The notes under the pieces: model-generated | What the model was told of the DNA's origin: nothing | Database searches by the model: none | Seen by the model: the letters and a program-made list of their open reading frames with translations, nothing else | In this document: in pieces, positions 1-9,342 of the stretch | Layout: the number at the start of each line of letters is the position of its first letter | How positions within the stretch are numbered: the stretch's first letter is position 1 | Program-made: the position numbers and the translations under genes | Assembly: GCA_027486585.1 (NCBI GenBank) | Contig: JAIXOU010000043.1 | Location: forward strand, 1 to 59,801 | Length of the DNA stretch: 59,801 nt | Direction: 5' to 3' | Origin: Verrucomicrobiaceae bacterium | GTDB lineage: Bacteria > Verrucomicrobiota > Verrucomicrobiia > Verrucomicrobiales > Verrucomicrobiaceae

Positions 1-722
1 ACCGCATCGATCACCGCATCCAAAGTGGTCCGCACAGTCCCCTGTGCGGTTCTGATCTCTTCCCCAGGCTCAAATCCCGCATCAGCGCCAAATGAAAGGG
101 CTTTTGCCCGCTTGTCTGCATGACGGTCAACAATACCGATCCAGCGTAGTCCGAAAAGGCGGCCCAGTTTGACAAAACTCAGCCCAACGGGGCCAGCACC
201 GAAGATCAGCACATCATCGCCTGGCTTGAGATGGAAATCACGAAAAGCACCCAGCACCTCACGCCAAGTGCAGAGCAGCACAGCCTCCTCCGGCGGGATG
301 TCCGCATCCACCTTCGTCTGGATCTCATACACCTCCACCCAGCCGCCAGCTTCATTTGCCACGCCATCCTGGACCATCGCCGCATGATCATTCGCCAGAG
401 TGTATTCGCCAAAGCCACCCCAACCAGAGTCCACACCTTCCATTTGTAGATCAAAATTCAGCCCTCCGACGGCTCGATCACCCACCGCAAAGTTCCTCAC
501 CTTTTCGCCGACTTCGGTCACAATTCCCACACTCTCATGACCGAGCGCAAACGGAAACTTGTCCTCCATGCCGGGGAAGTTCCCATGCAGCAGCTCGCTA
601 TCCGTCCGGTTGCAAAGGCAGGCACACTCAGTCCTGACCAGTGCCTGATACGGCCCAGGCTTCGGCATGGGGGTGTCGAGGATTTCTAAATGACCGGGAT
701 GAACAGTGATGACGGATTTCAT
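1..722 (-). CDS. Zinc-dependent MDR alcohol dehydrogenase (3' end cut by window edge)
   Basis: The frame is open from an ATG at 722 down to the window edge, giving about 240 residues; the C-terminus lies outside. It is a medium-chain dehydrogenase/reductase. The catalytic zinc site is visible as C37 (CNRTD) with GHE at 61-63, and the Rossmann motif GAGPVG sits at 175-180. The usual four-cysteine structural-zinc lobe (around residues 90-115) is absent, as in some polyol and sugar dehydrogenases. It probably oxidises a sugar, polyol or alcohol with NAD(P); the substrate cannot be told. It is divergent from an IclR regulator 78 bp away, so it is a likely regulatory target. The family call is secure, the substrate unknown. 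Confidence 0.85.
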   Translation of the reverse strand, partial: MKSVITVHPGHLEILDTPMPKPGPYQALVRTECACLCNRTDSELLHGNFPGMEDKFPFALGHESVGIVTEVGEKVRNFAVGDRAVGGLNFDLQMEGVDSGWGGFGEYTLANDHAAMVQDGVANEAGGWVEVYEIQTKVDADIPPEEAVLLCTWREVLGAFRDFHLKPGDDVLIFGAGPVGLSFVKLGRLFGLRWIGIVDRHADKRAKALSFGADAGFEPGEEIRTAQGTVRTTLDAVIDA

Positions 723-778
723 AGTGAGATGAACTCTTTTTAGACGAGGACAGAAACACAAGCAAGAATTCCAAATCC

Positions 779-799
779 AGAAACGTTTCTAAATTTAGA
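779..799. promoter_or_regulatory. Overlapping palindromes, probable IclR operator
   Basis: Two perfect 12-bp palindromes share three bases: AGAAACGTTTCT at 779-790 and TCTAAATTTAGA at 788-799. They lie in the 77-bp divergent spacer and end directly against the ATG of the IclR gene at 800. The first carries a GAAAC/GTTTC core, like operators of IclR-family proteins such as KdgR. Occupancy would block the regulator's own start and could affect the dehydrogenase promoter. The symmetry is seen directly; the regulator assignment is inference. Confidence 0.55.
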
Positions 800-1585
800 A
801 TGCTCAAAGAAGTCGTCATCTCCCCATCTGAAGATACCCTGGCTCCAGGCACCGAGCGCACGCTCGCGATCTTGGAACTCCTCGGTCAGCATCGCGCTGG
901 CCTGAGCCTCACTGAGATCGCGCGAGAATTGGATCTGCCGGTGAACTCGGTCTTCCGCATCACCGGCACCCTGCATAATCGCGGCTATCTCCAGCGACGC
1001 GAGGACGACAAGCGCTTCGTGCTCACGAACAAGCTCTTCGATCTCTCCCGCCCTCAAGTGCGCGAGAAAAGCCTCGTCGTATGCGCTTTGGAATCGCTCA
1101 AATGGCTGCGCGATGAATCTGGTGAGACCACGCAACTCCTTACCAGCGTGAATCACAAGATGACTGTGCTGGAGCAGTGCATCTCGTCGCAGCCAATCAA
1201 AGTCAGCAGCACCGTTGGCCTCCAAGTGCCTATGTATTCCTGTGCTCCCGGCAAAGCCGTCCTCGCTTATTTGCCGCCCGCCGAGCTTGACGGCTTCTTC
1301 GCCAGCGTGAAGCTCAAGCAATACACGCCGACCACACTTGCTACTCGCAGCGCCATGGAGGCTGATCTCACGAAAACTCGCAAGAGAGGCTACTCCACCG
1401 ACATCGCCGAGGGGCTCGAAGGCATCCACTGTGTGGCTGCTGCCGTGTTGGATGAATACCGTTACCCCGTCGCCGCCATCACCGTCATGTCTCCATCCTT
1501 CCGCTTGAAACGCGATCAATTCGAAAAACTCGGCCACCTCTGCATTCAGGCCGCTGAAACCATCACCCGGAGGCTTCTGGCATGA
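800..1585 (+). CDS. IclR-family transcriptional regulator
   Basis: This 261-aa protein has the IclR layout. An N-terminal winged helix-turn-helix spans roughly residues 17-80 (GTERTLAILELL, then LTEIARELDLPVNSVFRITG). A C-terminal effector-binding domain follows (about 85-255), with the family's SCAPGKAVLAYLP stretch and a late D-IAEGLEGIHCVAAAV segment. The start at 800 is chosen because the HTH begins soon after it. No Shine-Dalgarno sequence is visible upstream, where the palindromes lie, so a leaderless or weakly translated message is possible. Its stop overlaps the start of the PSD1 gene by four bases (ATGA), so the two are co-translated. It probably represses itself, the downstream genes and the divergent dehydrogenase. 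Confidence 0.92.
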   Translation: MLKEVVISPSEDTLAPGTERTLAILELLGQHRAGLSLTEIARELDLPVNSVFRITGTLHNRGYLQRREDDKRFVLTNKLFDLSRPQVREKSLVVCALESLKWLRDESGETTQLLTSVNHKMTVLEQCISSQPIKVSSTVGLQVPMYSCAPGKAVLAYLPPAELDGFFASVKLKQYTPTTLATRSAMEADLTKTRKRGYSTDIAEGLEGIHCVAAAVLDEYRYPVAAITVMSPSFRLKRDQFEKLGHLCIQAAETITRRLLA

Positions 1586-4500
1586 AAAAGTTATTCCTCA
1601 TCTATGCCTCAGTGCTCTTCTGCGGCCAAATTTTCGCCGCGTCAACGCCTCAGCAGACCGAGTTCTTCGAGTCGAAGATCCGCCCCATTCTCGCGCAGGA
1701 ATGCTACGAGTGCCACAGCTCTGCCACGAAGAAGAAAGGCGGTCTTTTGCTCGACTCCAGGGCTGGCTGGCAAGCGGGAGGCGACACTGGCGATGCCATC
1801 AAACCCGGCGATCCACAAAACTCGCTCCTCCTCCAAACCCTCCGCCATGAGCACGAGGACCTGAAGATGCCAAAAAATGGAGCCAAGCTCGATGATACAG
1901 TCATCGCCGATTTCGAGCGCTGGATTCGTGAAGGTGCAACCGATCCCCGCGACACTCCGCCAAGCAAAGAGCAGGTGGCAAAAGAAACTGCCTGGCCAGC
2001 CATTCTTGAGCGCCGCAAGCAGTGGTGGGCGTTTCAAAAGATCCAAACTGAAAACGCAAACCTGAAAACCATCGACGACTTCATCGACGCCGAACTAAAA
2101 AAACAAAACCTCCCCGCAGCGCCGCTCGCTGATGCTTCCACTTTGGCTCGTCGCCTCAGCTATATTGTCACCGGTCTGCCGCCGCATGAGTCATATAGGT
2201 CCAATACGACTTATACGTCCTATTTAGACAGCCTGCTAAACTCCGCCGCATTCGGAGAAAAATGGGCCCGCCACTTCATGGACTGGGTCCGCTACGCCGA
2301 ATCCTACGGCTCCGAAGGTGATCCTCAGATCCCTTACGCTTACCAGTACCGCGACTACCTCATCCGCGCCTTCAACGACGACGTTCCCTATCCTCAGCTC
2401 GTCAACGAAGCCATCGCCGGAGATCTCCTGCCAAAACCACGAATCAAGAACGGCATCAACGAAAGCGCCATTGGCATCGCGCAGCTTCGCATGGTGCTGC
2501 ACGGCTTCTCGCCGGTCGATTCGCTCGATGAAATGGTCACCTTCACCGACAACCAAATCGACACCGTCACCAAGGCCTTCCAGGCCCTCACCGTGAGCTG
2601 TGCCCGCTGCCACAACCACAAATTCGACGCCATTTCCCAAGCCGACTTCTACGCCCTCTACGGCATCTTCACCAGCACGCACCCCGCCGTCATCGACGTG
2701 AATGCTCCCGGCACCGGCGATTCCATTCGTGCGGAGTTGAAGCAGCTCAAAACGCAGATCAAAACCACGCTCATCGCTGATTGGCTCAAATCGAATCCGC
2801 CCGCTCCCATTCAGACCGATCCACCCCGTGACTCACCAGGGCTTGGAAAATTCGAATGGCTTACGCAAGGCATGACCAAGACCAAAGCGGGTGAATTTGC
2901 CATCACGGAAGACGGCATGCGCATTTACCCCGGCGGCTATTTTTCCGACCTCATTAGCTCACGAGACCGTGCCGTTCTCTACTCGAAACGCTTTGAGAAT
3001 CCCGGCGGCTCGCTGTGGTTCCGCACGGCTGGAAATGGCGGGGTGAAAGCCAAATACGTCGTCCAAAACTACCCGCGCACCGGCACCATTCACAAGGCCG
3101 CCGAACTCAAGGACAACAAGGACGAACAAATCAACTGGCGCTCGCTCGATCTCGATTTCTGGAAAGGCGACGAGATTTTCCTCCAAATCACCACCGCCGC
3201 TGACCTACCTGCCGAGTTCAAAAATGGCCGCTCATGGTTCGGCCTGACCGATGTCGCCATCACGAAGGACAAAACGCCCCCCTTCTCGCCAAAACCATCC
3301 ACCGCTTCGCCACATCAATTGATCGCAGCCTGGCAGAACGACACCCTGACTGATGCTCAAGCCGAAGCGCTCAACCAACTGATTCAATCCAACAAGCTCT
3401 CGACGAAAGTCGCCACAGCACTACTCAAACGCTACCGCGACCTTGAAGCCAAACTTCCCGCACCGACCCGCGTGCCCGGCGTGATCGAGGCCGATGCCAA
3501 AGACGCAGCGCTATTCGTTCGCGGTGACCACAAACAGCCCGCCGAGATCGTCCCGCGCCGATTCCTCGTCGCCCTCGATCCCACGCCCTTCGCAACCAAG
3601 CAAAGCGGCCGCCTCGAACTCGCCGAGCGCATGGCGGACATGAAAAACAACCCGCTCACCGCCCGCGTCATCGTGAACCGACTCTGGCATCACGTCTTCG
3701 GTCGCGGCATCGTCGCCACGACCGATAACTTCGGCAAGCTCGGCGATTTGCCCACACACCCGGAGTTGCTCGACTTCTTGTCACAGCGCTTCATCGACAG
3801 CGGCGGCAGCATCAAAGAGATGGTGAAGCTCATGGTGTCATCGAAGGCCTTTCAGAGAAGCGCTCAATCCTCGGAACTCAGCACTCAAAAAGACCCGGAG
3901 AACAAACTCCTTAGCCATTGGAGCATGCGTCGCCTCGAAGCGGAGGCAATCCGTGATTCCATCGTGACTCTGTCCGGCAAGCTCGACACCACGCTTTACG
4001 GCGAATCCGTCGGCAGTGGCGATCCACGACGCAGCATCTACGTCAAAGTCATCCGCAACGCCCTCGACCCTTTTCTCACCACCTTTGACCTGCCCGTCCC
4101 TTTCAGCGCCCGTGGCAAACGCGACACCACCAACGTCCCCGCGCAATCCCTCACGCTTCTAAACGACAGCAAAGTCATCGACTGGTCACGCAGTTGGGCT
4201 TTACGCAGCGCCGATGCCAAAGACGAAGTTCGCGTTCGTCAAATGTTCCGCCAAGCCTACTCCCGCGATGCCAGCGATGACGAAGTGGAACAAAGCCTCG
4301 CATACCTCGCCACCCTTCAGCAGGAAAGCAGCGAGCAAGCCCGCAAACTCGCCAAGCAGGAAGAAAAAATATCCGCTCTGAATCGCCAGATCACCGCCAT
4401 CCTCGATCCCGCACGCACCAAGTTGCTCGCAGCTCACCCATCCGACCTATCGGACCTTTCCGTCCCATCTCCGTTGTCAGAATGGACCTTCGACAAAGAT

Positions 4501-5286
4501 TTGAGCGATACCAAAGGGCGCATGAATCTCGAACTCGTCGGCGCAGCCCGCATCGAAAACGGCGCCCTCATCCTTGGTGGCAAGTCCATGGCCAAATCCG
4601 GTTCCTTGCCGAAAAAACTCACCGCCAAGACCCTCGAAGCCTGGGTCATGCTCGACAACCTCACCCAGCAAGGCGGCGGCGTCCTCAGCGTGCAGGAAAA
4701 GAACGGCGGCATCTTCGACTCACTCGTCTTCGGCGAAAAACAAGCCGCGCACTGGGTCGCCGGAAGCGACCACTTCAATCGCAGCGAACTCTTCGAAGGC
4801 CCCACCGAAACCGAAGCAGCCACACGCCCTGTGCACATCGCCGTCGTCTATCAACCCGATGGCACCATCAGCGGCTACCGCGATGGCAAACCCTACGGCA
4901 TCACCTACCGCAAAGCCCCCGCCGCCCTCTTCGAACCCGAAGCCAGCCAAGTCCTCCTCGGCTGCCGCCACGGCTCTCCTACTGGCAACAAAGGCCTCGC
5001 CGGTCGCATCTTCCGCGCCCGCCTCTACGACCGAGCTTTGACACCCGAAGACATCGCCAAAACCGCCCGCATCGAATCCACCACCATCACCGAAGCCGAC
5101 ATCCTCGCCACACTATCGAACGACCAGCGCACTCAACTCACACGCCTTCAATCGCAGCGCGATCTACTCACCAAGGCTCTCGAATCCACCCGCAGCACCG
5201 CCGCTGTGTCTGATCCGGTGCTTCAAGCCTGGGCAAGCCTCGCGCAGTCATTGATCAACCTGAAGGAGTTCATTTACCTTCGGTAA
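1582..5286 (+). CDS. PSD1-family exported protein: cytochrome-c-like, DUF1549, DUF1553 and LamG domains
   Basis: This 1234-aa protein has a signal peptide (residues 1-20). A planctomycete-type cytochrome c domain carries CYECH at 41-45. A DUF1549 (PSCyt2) domain contains a second heme-like motif, CARCH, near residue 340. The DUF1553 (PSD1) domain covers about 660-900 (RVIVNRLWHHVFGRGIV), followed by a short coiled coil and a LamG/concanavalin-like domain around 960-1155. Families of this kind are abundant in the PVC group and usually lie beside DUF1501 genes. They are thought to act in the periplasm in redox-linked carbohydrate breakdown, but no reaction is established. The LamG domain suggests glycan binding. 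Coupling to the IclR gene is unusual and implies substrate-controlled expression. Confidence 0.9.
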   Translation: MKKLFLIYASVLFCGQIFAASTPQQTEFFESKIRPILAQECYECHSSATKKKGGLLLDSRAGWQAGGDTGDAIKPGDPQNSLLLQTLRHEHEDLKMPKNGAKLDDTVIADFERWIREGATDPRDTPPSKEQVAKETAWPAILERRKQWWAFQKIQTENANLKTIDDFIDAELKKQNLPAAPLADASTLARRLSYIVTGLPPHESYRSNTTYTSYLDSLLNSAAFGEKWARHFMDWVRYAESYGSEGDPQIPYAYQYRDYLIRAFNDDVPYPQLVNEAIAGDLLPKPRIKNGINESAIGIAQLRMVLHGFSPVDSLDEMVTFTDNQIDTVTKAFQALTVSCARCHNHKFDAISQADFYALYGIFTSTHPAVIDVNAPGTGDSIRAELKQLKTQIKTTLIADWLKSNPPAPIQTDPPRDSPGLGKFEWLTQGMTKTKAGEFAITEDGMRIYPGGYFSDLISSRDRAVLYSKRFENPGGSLWFRTAGNGGVKAKYVVQNYPRTGTIHKAAELKDNKDEQINWRSLDLDFWKGDEIFLQITTAADLPAEFKNGRSWFGLTDVAITKDKTPPFSPKPSTASPHQLIAAWQNDTLTDAQAEALNQLIQSNKLSTKVATALLKRYRDLEAKLPAPTRVPGVIEADAKDAALFVRGDHKQPAEIVPRRFLVALDPTPFATKQSGRLELAERMADMKNNPLTARVIVNRLWHHVFGRGIVATTDNFGKLGDLPTHPELLDFLSQRFIDSGGSIKEMVKLMVSSKAFQRSAQSSELSTQKDPENKLLSHWSMRRLEAEAIRDSIVTLSGKLDTTLYGESVGSGDPRRSIYVKVIRNALDPFLTTFDLPVPFSARGKRDTTNVPAQSLTLLNDSKVIDWSRSWALRSADAKDEVRVRQMFRQAYSRDASDDEVEQSLAYLATLQQESSEQARKLAKQEEKISALNRQITAILDPARTKLLAAHPSDLSDLSVPSPLSEWTFDKDLSDTKGRMNLELVGAARIENGALILGGKSMAKSGSLPKKLTAKTLEAWVMLDNLTQQGGGVLSVQEKNGGIFDSLVFGEKQAAHWVAGSDHFNRSELFEGPTETEAATRPVHIAVVYQPDGTISGYRDGKPYGITYRKAPAALFEPEASQVLLGCRHGSPTGNKGLAGRIFRARLYDRALTPEDIAKTARIESTTITEADILATLSNDQRTQLTRLQSQRDLLTKALESTRSTAAVSDPVLQAWASLAQSLINLKEFIYLR

Positions 5287-5289
5287 GTT

Positions 5290-5856
5290 ATGGGCTTCCT
5301 CTCGAACATTCTCTCGCGAACGCTGTTTCGCTCGAACTTCAGGAACATTGATCGCCTGATGGAGGATGTCCGTGCTGGAAAGCCTGTTCCAAAGCCGACG
5401 CCGGTCCCTGAGTCTGGCGTGCTAAGTCTCAAAGAATCGACGCTATGCTATGCTTCACCTGTCTATGGCAACTGGCAGGTTCCGCTCAGCGAGATCATCG
5501 CTTTCGGAGAATACACCACCGACAATGGACCTCACATCGACGATTGGTACTTGGTCTTTGTGACAAGAGACTTCAACTGGGTGGAAGCATCTAACTACTG
5601 TGCTGGTGCTGATGATGTTCGGACAGCTTTAGCTCAACATTGGGGTGTTGACGGCCTTTATGGAGAACTAGCATTCAGTACGGATTTCAGCAGCAGGGCT
5701 ATATGGCCCGCCGAAATCGCAGGCAAACCTCTTTTCGATTTCGTCGAACGCACTCAATCTATTTGGGAGAAGATTAAATCGTTTGGTATGGGCCTGATTG
5801 ACAAAGACCTGACCCAACAAGTCCGATCACACCTAAAAGCCCCCCAAACACCATGA
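5290..5856 (+). CDS. Hypothetical protein, 188 aa
   Basis: I do not recognise this gene. It starts three bases after the PSD1 stop, so it is probably in the same transcript. The protein has no signal peptide or membrane segment. It is rich in aromatic residues in its middle (DDWYLVFV, FNWVEAS) and looks like a small cytosolic alpha/beta protein. Its codon use is more AT-rich than the preceding gene. It could be an accessory of the PSD1/DUF1501 cluster or an unrelated insertion between its members. Confidence 0.65.
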   Translation: MGFLSNILSRTLFRSNFRNIDRLMEDVRAGKPVPKPTPVPESGVLSLKESTLCYASPVYGNWQVPLSEIIAFGEYTTDNGPHIDDWYLVFVTRDFNWVEASNYCAGADDVRTALAQHWGVDGLYGELAFSTDFSSRAIWPAEIAGKPLFDFVERTQSIWEKIKSFGMGLIDKDLTQQVRSHLKAPQTP

Positions 5857-5878
5857 AGGCAATCCCGAACATCGCGGC

Positions 5879-5966
5879 AGCGTCCTGGAGTGCGCCGGTC
5901 CTCCGGCGCTTTCGAATGTCCCCAGGCCTGCGCAAAGCTCCAGAGGGTTGGAGCACTCCAGAACGC
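5879..5966. repeat. Imperfect palindromic hairpin element (REP/MITE-like)
   Basis: The two ends of this 88-bp stretch are inverted copies of about 35 bp. Both begin AGCGT or GAGCGT and contain CTGGAGTGC, then CC-NNN-CCTC-N-GG-N-GCTTT. Exact 9-bp arms are at 5885-5893 and 5953-5961, and a tight inner stem (GCGCCGG/CCGGCGC) is at 5892-5909. The stretch lies between the convergent ends of the 188-aa gene and the Uma2 gene and encodes nothing convincing. It may be a dispersed repetitive extragenic element, and could also act as a bidirectional transcript end. The inverted symmetry is seen directly; dispersal in the genome is inferred. Confidence 0.65.
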
Positions 5967-5987
5967 TCACGCGTGTATCGAAGCAGC

Positions 5988-6470
5988 TCACCACTCAAAC
6001 TTCACCGGAAAGTCTGGACAGAGCTTCGAGGTGGTCGCCTCGGGCACATCGTGACGATAGAAGGTCATGTTCCCGTCCTCGTCGCAAAACCAAACTTCCT
6101 CGGCTCCACGAGCAAAGTAGAGCTGCATCTTGCCCATCATTTCGACAACGCTGTTGGAATAGGAACGAACTTCGACGCAAATCTCCGGCGCGATGGGCAT
6201 GGAGGCGGAACGGCGATGCGGGCGAAGCCGATCATCAGAAATCCACGCCACGTCAGGCACCTTCACTCCATCCGATGTTTCCACCGCGCATTCCGTAATC
6301 ACACGACCACCCTGGAGCTTCTCACGAAGAATGGCTCCGATTTCAGACTGAAAACCTCCGTGCCAATTGGATGCAGGACTCATGACGATTTGGTTAAAAC
6401 GATTCGTTTCGATCTTGTAGGGCAGGTCTTGCAAGGTCGGGTCTTCGCAAATTTCTTTCCAGGTGCGCAT
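5988..6470 (-). CDS. Uma2-family (DUF820) restriction-endonuclease-fold protein
   Basis: This 160-aa protein has the Uma2 signature: PDVAWISD near residue 92, EICVEVRS near 115, then a lysine ([10 protein letters not shown]) and EVWFCDEDG. These supply the D, E and K of a PD-(D/E)XK fold. The family is very common in cyanobacteria and PVC bacteria, often in many copies, and its function is not established; a nuclease role is assumed from the fold. It runs antisense between the PSD1 gene and the two DUF1501 genes, interrupting what is otherwise a co-directional cluster. It is probably an independent insertion. Confidence 0.85.
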   Translation of the reverse strand: MRTWKEICEDPTLQDLPYKIETNRFNQIVMSPASNWHGGFQSEIGAILREKLQGGRVITECAVETSDGVKVPDVAWISDDRLRPHRRSASMPIAPEICVEVRSYSNSVVEMMGKMQLYFARGAEEVWFCDEDGNMTFYRHDVPEATTSKLCPDFPVKFEW

Positions 6471-6475
6471 ATGGC

Positions 6476-6509
6476 AATGTTGCCTTCAAGATCACCTTTC
6501 TGCAACATT
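6476..6509. promoter_or_regulatory. Inverted repeat in the Uma2/DUF1501 divergent spacer
   Basis: The 53-bp spacer between the divergent Uma2 and DUF1501 genes holds 8-bp inverted arms AATGTTGC (6476-6483) and GCAACATT (6502-6509), separated by 18 bp. It is placed where an operator for either gene could sit. No clear -10/-35 pair was found, so this remains a weak regulatory call. Confidence 0.3.
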
Positions 6510-6523
6510 CAATTCTCACACTC

Positions 6524-7936
6524 ATGAAGTCACACTTCTCCCGCCGCCACCTCCTCTCCCGCGCCTCCACTGGCTTCGGCATGGCTGCTTTGGCAGGTCT
6601 CATGCAGGAAGAATCCCAAGCTGCGCTCGTGAATCGAGCCAAGCGTTTCGCGCCCAAAGCACGCAGTGTCATCTTCCTCTACATGAGCGGCGGGGTGTCC
6701 CACGTCGATTCGTTCGACCACAAGCCGATGCTCAAGAAGTTCGAGGGCAAACCGATGCCGGGGGCGGTCAAAAAGACGCAGTTCAACAACAACGGAACCG
6801 TTCAGCCGTCGCATTGGGACTTCAAACGCTATGGGCAGTCGGGACTCGAAGTGAGCGATCTCTTCCCGCAGATCGGCGGCGTGGCGGATGACCTCTGCAT
6901 GATCCGTAGCATGACCGCGAAGTTCAGCGAGCATGCGCAGGGGAACTATTTCATGCACACCGGCTTTCCCTTTCTTGGTAATCCTAGCGCAGGAGCATGG
7001 ACCAGTTACGGCCTCGGCACTGAGTCACGCGATCTGCCGGGTTATGTCGTCCTGCAAAGCGGCGGCGCAGCGACACCGCATGGCGGCGTCGGCCTTTTCA
7101 GCAACGGCTTCCTCCCCGCGCAGCATCAGGCCAGCGTCGTGAAGGCCGATGAAGCCGAAGCCGTCACCAACATCCGTCCGCGCCAACCGCACGACATGCA
7201 GCGGCGCCAGCTCGACTTCATCGGCGCGATGGACAAACGCTTCGCCAGCACCACGCAGCACGACATGCACGTCGAGGCTGGCATTTCGAACTACGAGATG
7301 GCCTGGCGCATGCAATCCGCCGTCCCCGACCTCTGCGACATCTCCGGCGAGACCGAGGCGACAAAAAAACTCTACGGCCTCGATGATCCAGAGCCAAAAA
7401 AAGCCGCCTACGCCCGCCAATGCTTGCTCGCTCGGCGCTTGGTCGAGCGCGGCGTGCGCTTCATCGAACTCAGCACGCTCGCCTACAACGTCGGCGGCGG
7501 CAACGGAGCCAATCCCTGGGACCATCACGGTGCCCTCAAAGAAGGCCACGGCAAGATGGCCAACCAAATCGACCAACCCATCGCCGCGCTCATCAAAGAC
7601 CTCCGCTCACGCGGTCTGCTCGACAGCACCCTGCTGGTCTGGGCCGGCGAATTCGGCCGGACGCCCTTTGCGCAAGGCAGTAACGGACGAGACCACAACC
7701 CCTACGGCTTCACCGTGTGGATGGCCGGCGGCGGCGTCAAATGCGGCCACGTCTATGGCTCCACCGATGAATTCGGCTACAACGCCACCGAGAACGTCTG
7801 CACCGTCTATGACATGTGGGCCACCGTGCTCCATCTAATGGGCATCGACCACGAACAACTGACCTACCGCTTCAGCGGCCGCGATTTGCGGCTCACCGAT
7901 GTGCATGGGAATGTGCTGCGGGACATCATTGCGTAA
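6524..7936 (+). CDS. DUF1501 exported protein, first of a tandem pair
   Basis: This 470-aa protein belongs to the DUF1501 family, a sulfatase/phosphatase-like fold found mainly in Planctomycetes and Verrucomicrobia. The N-terminus ([12 protein letters not shown], then [10 protein letters not shown]) is a twin-arginine-type export signal with R7-R8. Family stretches are intact: [43 protein letters not shown] and the C-terminal [15 protein letters not shown]1501 genes usually pair with PSD1 genes such as the one at 1582-5286, and a shared periplasmic role in polysaccharide use is presumed rather than shown. The next gene is a close paralogue beginning within this gene's stop codon. Confidence 0.92.
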   Translation: MKSHFSRRHLLSRASTGFGMAALAGLMQEESQAALVNRAKRFAPKARSVIFLYMSGGVSHVDSFDHKPMLKKFEGKPMPGAVKKTQFNNNGTVQPSHWDFKRYGQSGLEVSDLFPQIGGVADDLCMIRSMTAKFSEHAQGNYFMHTGFPFLGNPSAGAWTSYGLGTESRDLPGYVVLQSGGAATPHGGVGLFSNGFLPAQHQASVVKADEAEAVTNIRPRQPHDMQRRQLDFIGAMDKRFASTTQHDMHVEAGISNYEMAWRMQSAVPDLCDISGETEATKKLYGLDDPEPKKAAYARQCLLARRLVERGVRFIELSTLAYNVGGGNGANPWDHHGALKEGHGKMANQIDQPIAALIKDLRSRGLLDSTLLVWAGEFGRTPFAQGSNGRDHNPYGFTVWMAGGGVKCGHVYGSTDEFGYNATENVCTVYDMWATVLHLMGIDHEQLTYRFSGRDLRLTDVHGNVLRDIIA

Positions 7937-9342
7937 TGAATACCTCGTTCTCACGCCGCAACATTCTCTCCAGCGCCTCCACGGGCTTTGGGATGGCGGC
8001 ATTGGCAGGCTTGATGCAGGCGGAGACGCCGATGGTGCATCGGGCGAAGCGTTTTGCGCCGAAGGCACGCAGCGTGATCTTTTGCTACATGAGCGGCGGC
8101 GTGTCGCACATCGACTCGTTTGATCCGAAGCCGTTGCTCGAAAAATATGCGGGTAAGCCCATGCCCGGCGAGGTGAAGAAGACGCAGTTCAACAACAACG
8201 GCACCGTTCAGCCCGCGCACTGGGCCTACAAGCGCCACGGCCAGTCAGGAATGCCAGTGAGCGACCTCTTTCCGCACATGGCCATGGTGGCGGACGAGTT
8301 GTGCGTGATCCGCAGCATGACGGCGAAGTTCAGCGAGCATGCGCAGGGCAATTTCTTCATGCACAGCGGCTTCCCCTTTGTCGGCTATCCCAGCGCCGGA
8401 GCGTGGGCCAGCTACGGCCTCGGCACCGATTCGCGCGATCTTCCGGGCTACATCGTGCTGCAAAGCGGGGGTGCCAGCGTGCCGCATGGCGGCGTCGGCT
8501 TATTCAGCAGCGGATACCTTCCCGCTCAGCATCAGGCCTCCATCATCAAGGTCGATGAAGCCGAAGCCGTGAAAAACATCCGCCCACAGGAGTCGTTCGC
8601 CACGCAGCGCAAGCGCCTCGATTTCATCCGCGCGATGGACCGTCGCTTTGCCGCCACCACGCAGCACGACACGCATGTAGAAGCCGCCATCGCGAACTAC
8701 GAACTTGCCTGGCGCATGCAATCCGCCGTCCCCGAGCTCTGCGACCTCTCCGGCGAATCCGCCGCGACTCAAAAACTCTACGGCATCGACCAAACCGGCA
8801 CCACCACCGCTGCCTATGGCCAGCAGTGCCTGCTCGCACGTCGATTGGTCGAGCGAGGCGTGCGTTTCATCGAGCTGAGCTGCCTGCCGCAGAAGATCGG
8901 AGCCGGACAAGGACCCAATCCGTGGGATCAGCACGGCGAAATCAAAAAAGGCCACGGCAACATGGCCCGCCAGGTCGATCAGCCCATCGCCGCGCTCGTC
9001 AAAGACCTCAAATCACGAGGCCTGCTCGACAGCACCCTCATCGTGTGGGCCGGCGAGTTCGGCCGCACGCCCTTCGCCCAAGGCACTGACGGTCGTGACC
9101 ACAACCCCTACGGCTTCACCATCTGGATGGCCGGTGGCGGCATCAAGCCCGGCCACATCTACGGATCCACCGACGATTTCGGCTATCACGCCATCGAAAA
9201 CGCCTGCACCGTCTATGACATGTGGGCCACCGTCCTTCACCTCATGGGCATCGACCACGAACAACTCACCTACCGCTTCAGTGGTCGCGATCTGCGGCTC
9301 ACCGATGTGCATGGGAATGTGCTGAGGGACATCATGGCTTAG
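7936..9342 (+). CDS. DUF1501 exported protein, second of a tandem pair
   Basis: This 468-aa paralogue of the preceding gene is collinear along its whole length, from the Tat-like [12 protein letters not shown] to an almost identical C-terminus ([20 protein letters not shown]). The frame is open further upstream to 7816. The ATG at 7936 is chosen because it restores the Tat signal and overlaps the previous stop by one base (TAATG), which implies coupled translation. The two copies differ mainly around residues 285-310 and at the loop before the NPWD motif. That pattern suggests a local duplication followed by divergence in substrate or partner contacts. Confidence 0.92.
   Translation: MNTSFSRRNILSSASTGFGMAALAGLMQAETPMVHRAKRFAPKARSVIFCYMSGGVSHIDSFDPKPLLEKYAGKPMPGEVKKTQFNNNGTVQPAHWAYKRHGQSGMPVSDLFPHMAMVADELCVIRSMTAKFSEHAQGNFFMHSGFPFVGYPSAGAWASYGLGTDSRDLPGYIVLQSGGASVPHGGVGLFSSGYLPAQHQASIIKVDEAEAVKNIRPQESFATQRKRLDFIRAMDRRFAATTQHDTHVEAAIANYELAWRMQSAVPELCDLSGESAATQKLYGIDQTGTTTAAYGQQCLLARRLVERGVRFIELSCLPQKIGAGQGPNPWDQHGEIKKGHGNMARQVDQPIAALVKDLKSRGLLDSTLIVWAGEFGRTPFAQGTDGRDHNPYGFTIWMAGGGIKPGHIYGSTDDFGYHAIENACTVYDMWATVLHLMGIDHEQLTYRFSGRDLRLTDVHGNVLRDIMA

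Noticed and set aside
740..1537. Minus-strand frame of 265 codons opposite IclR
   Set aside because: IclR has full family motifs; the antisense frame has none and would overlap the divergent dehydrogenase start.
4482..5213. Arg/His-rich plus-strand frame inside the PSD1 gene
   Set aside because: It is an out-of-frame shadow of the LamG coding region, with biased composition and no domain.
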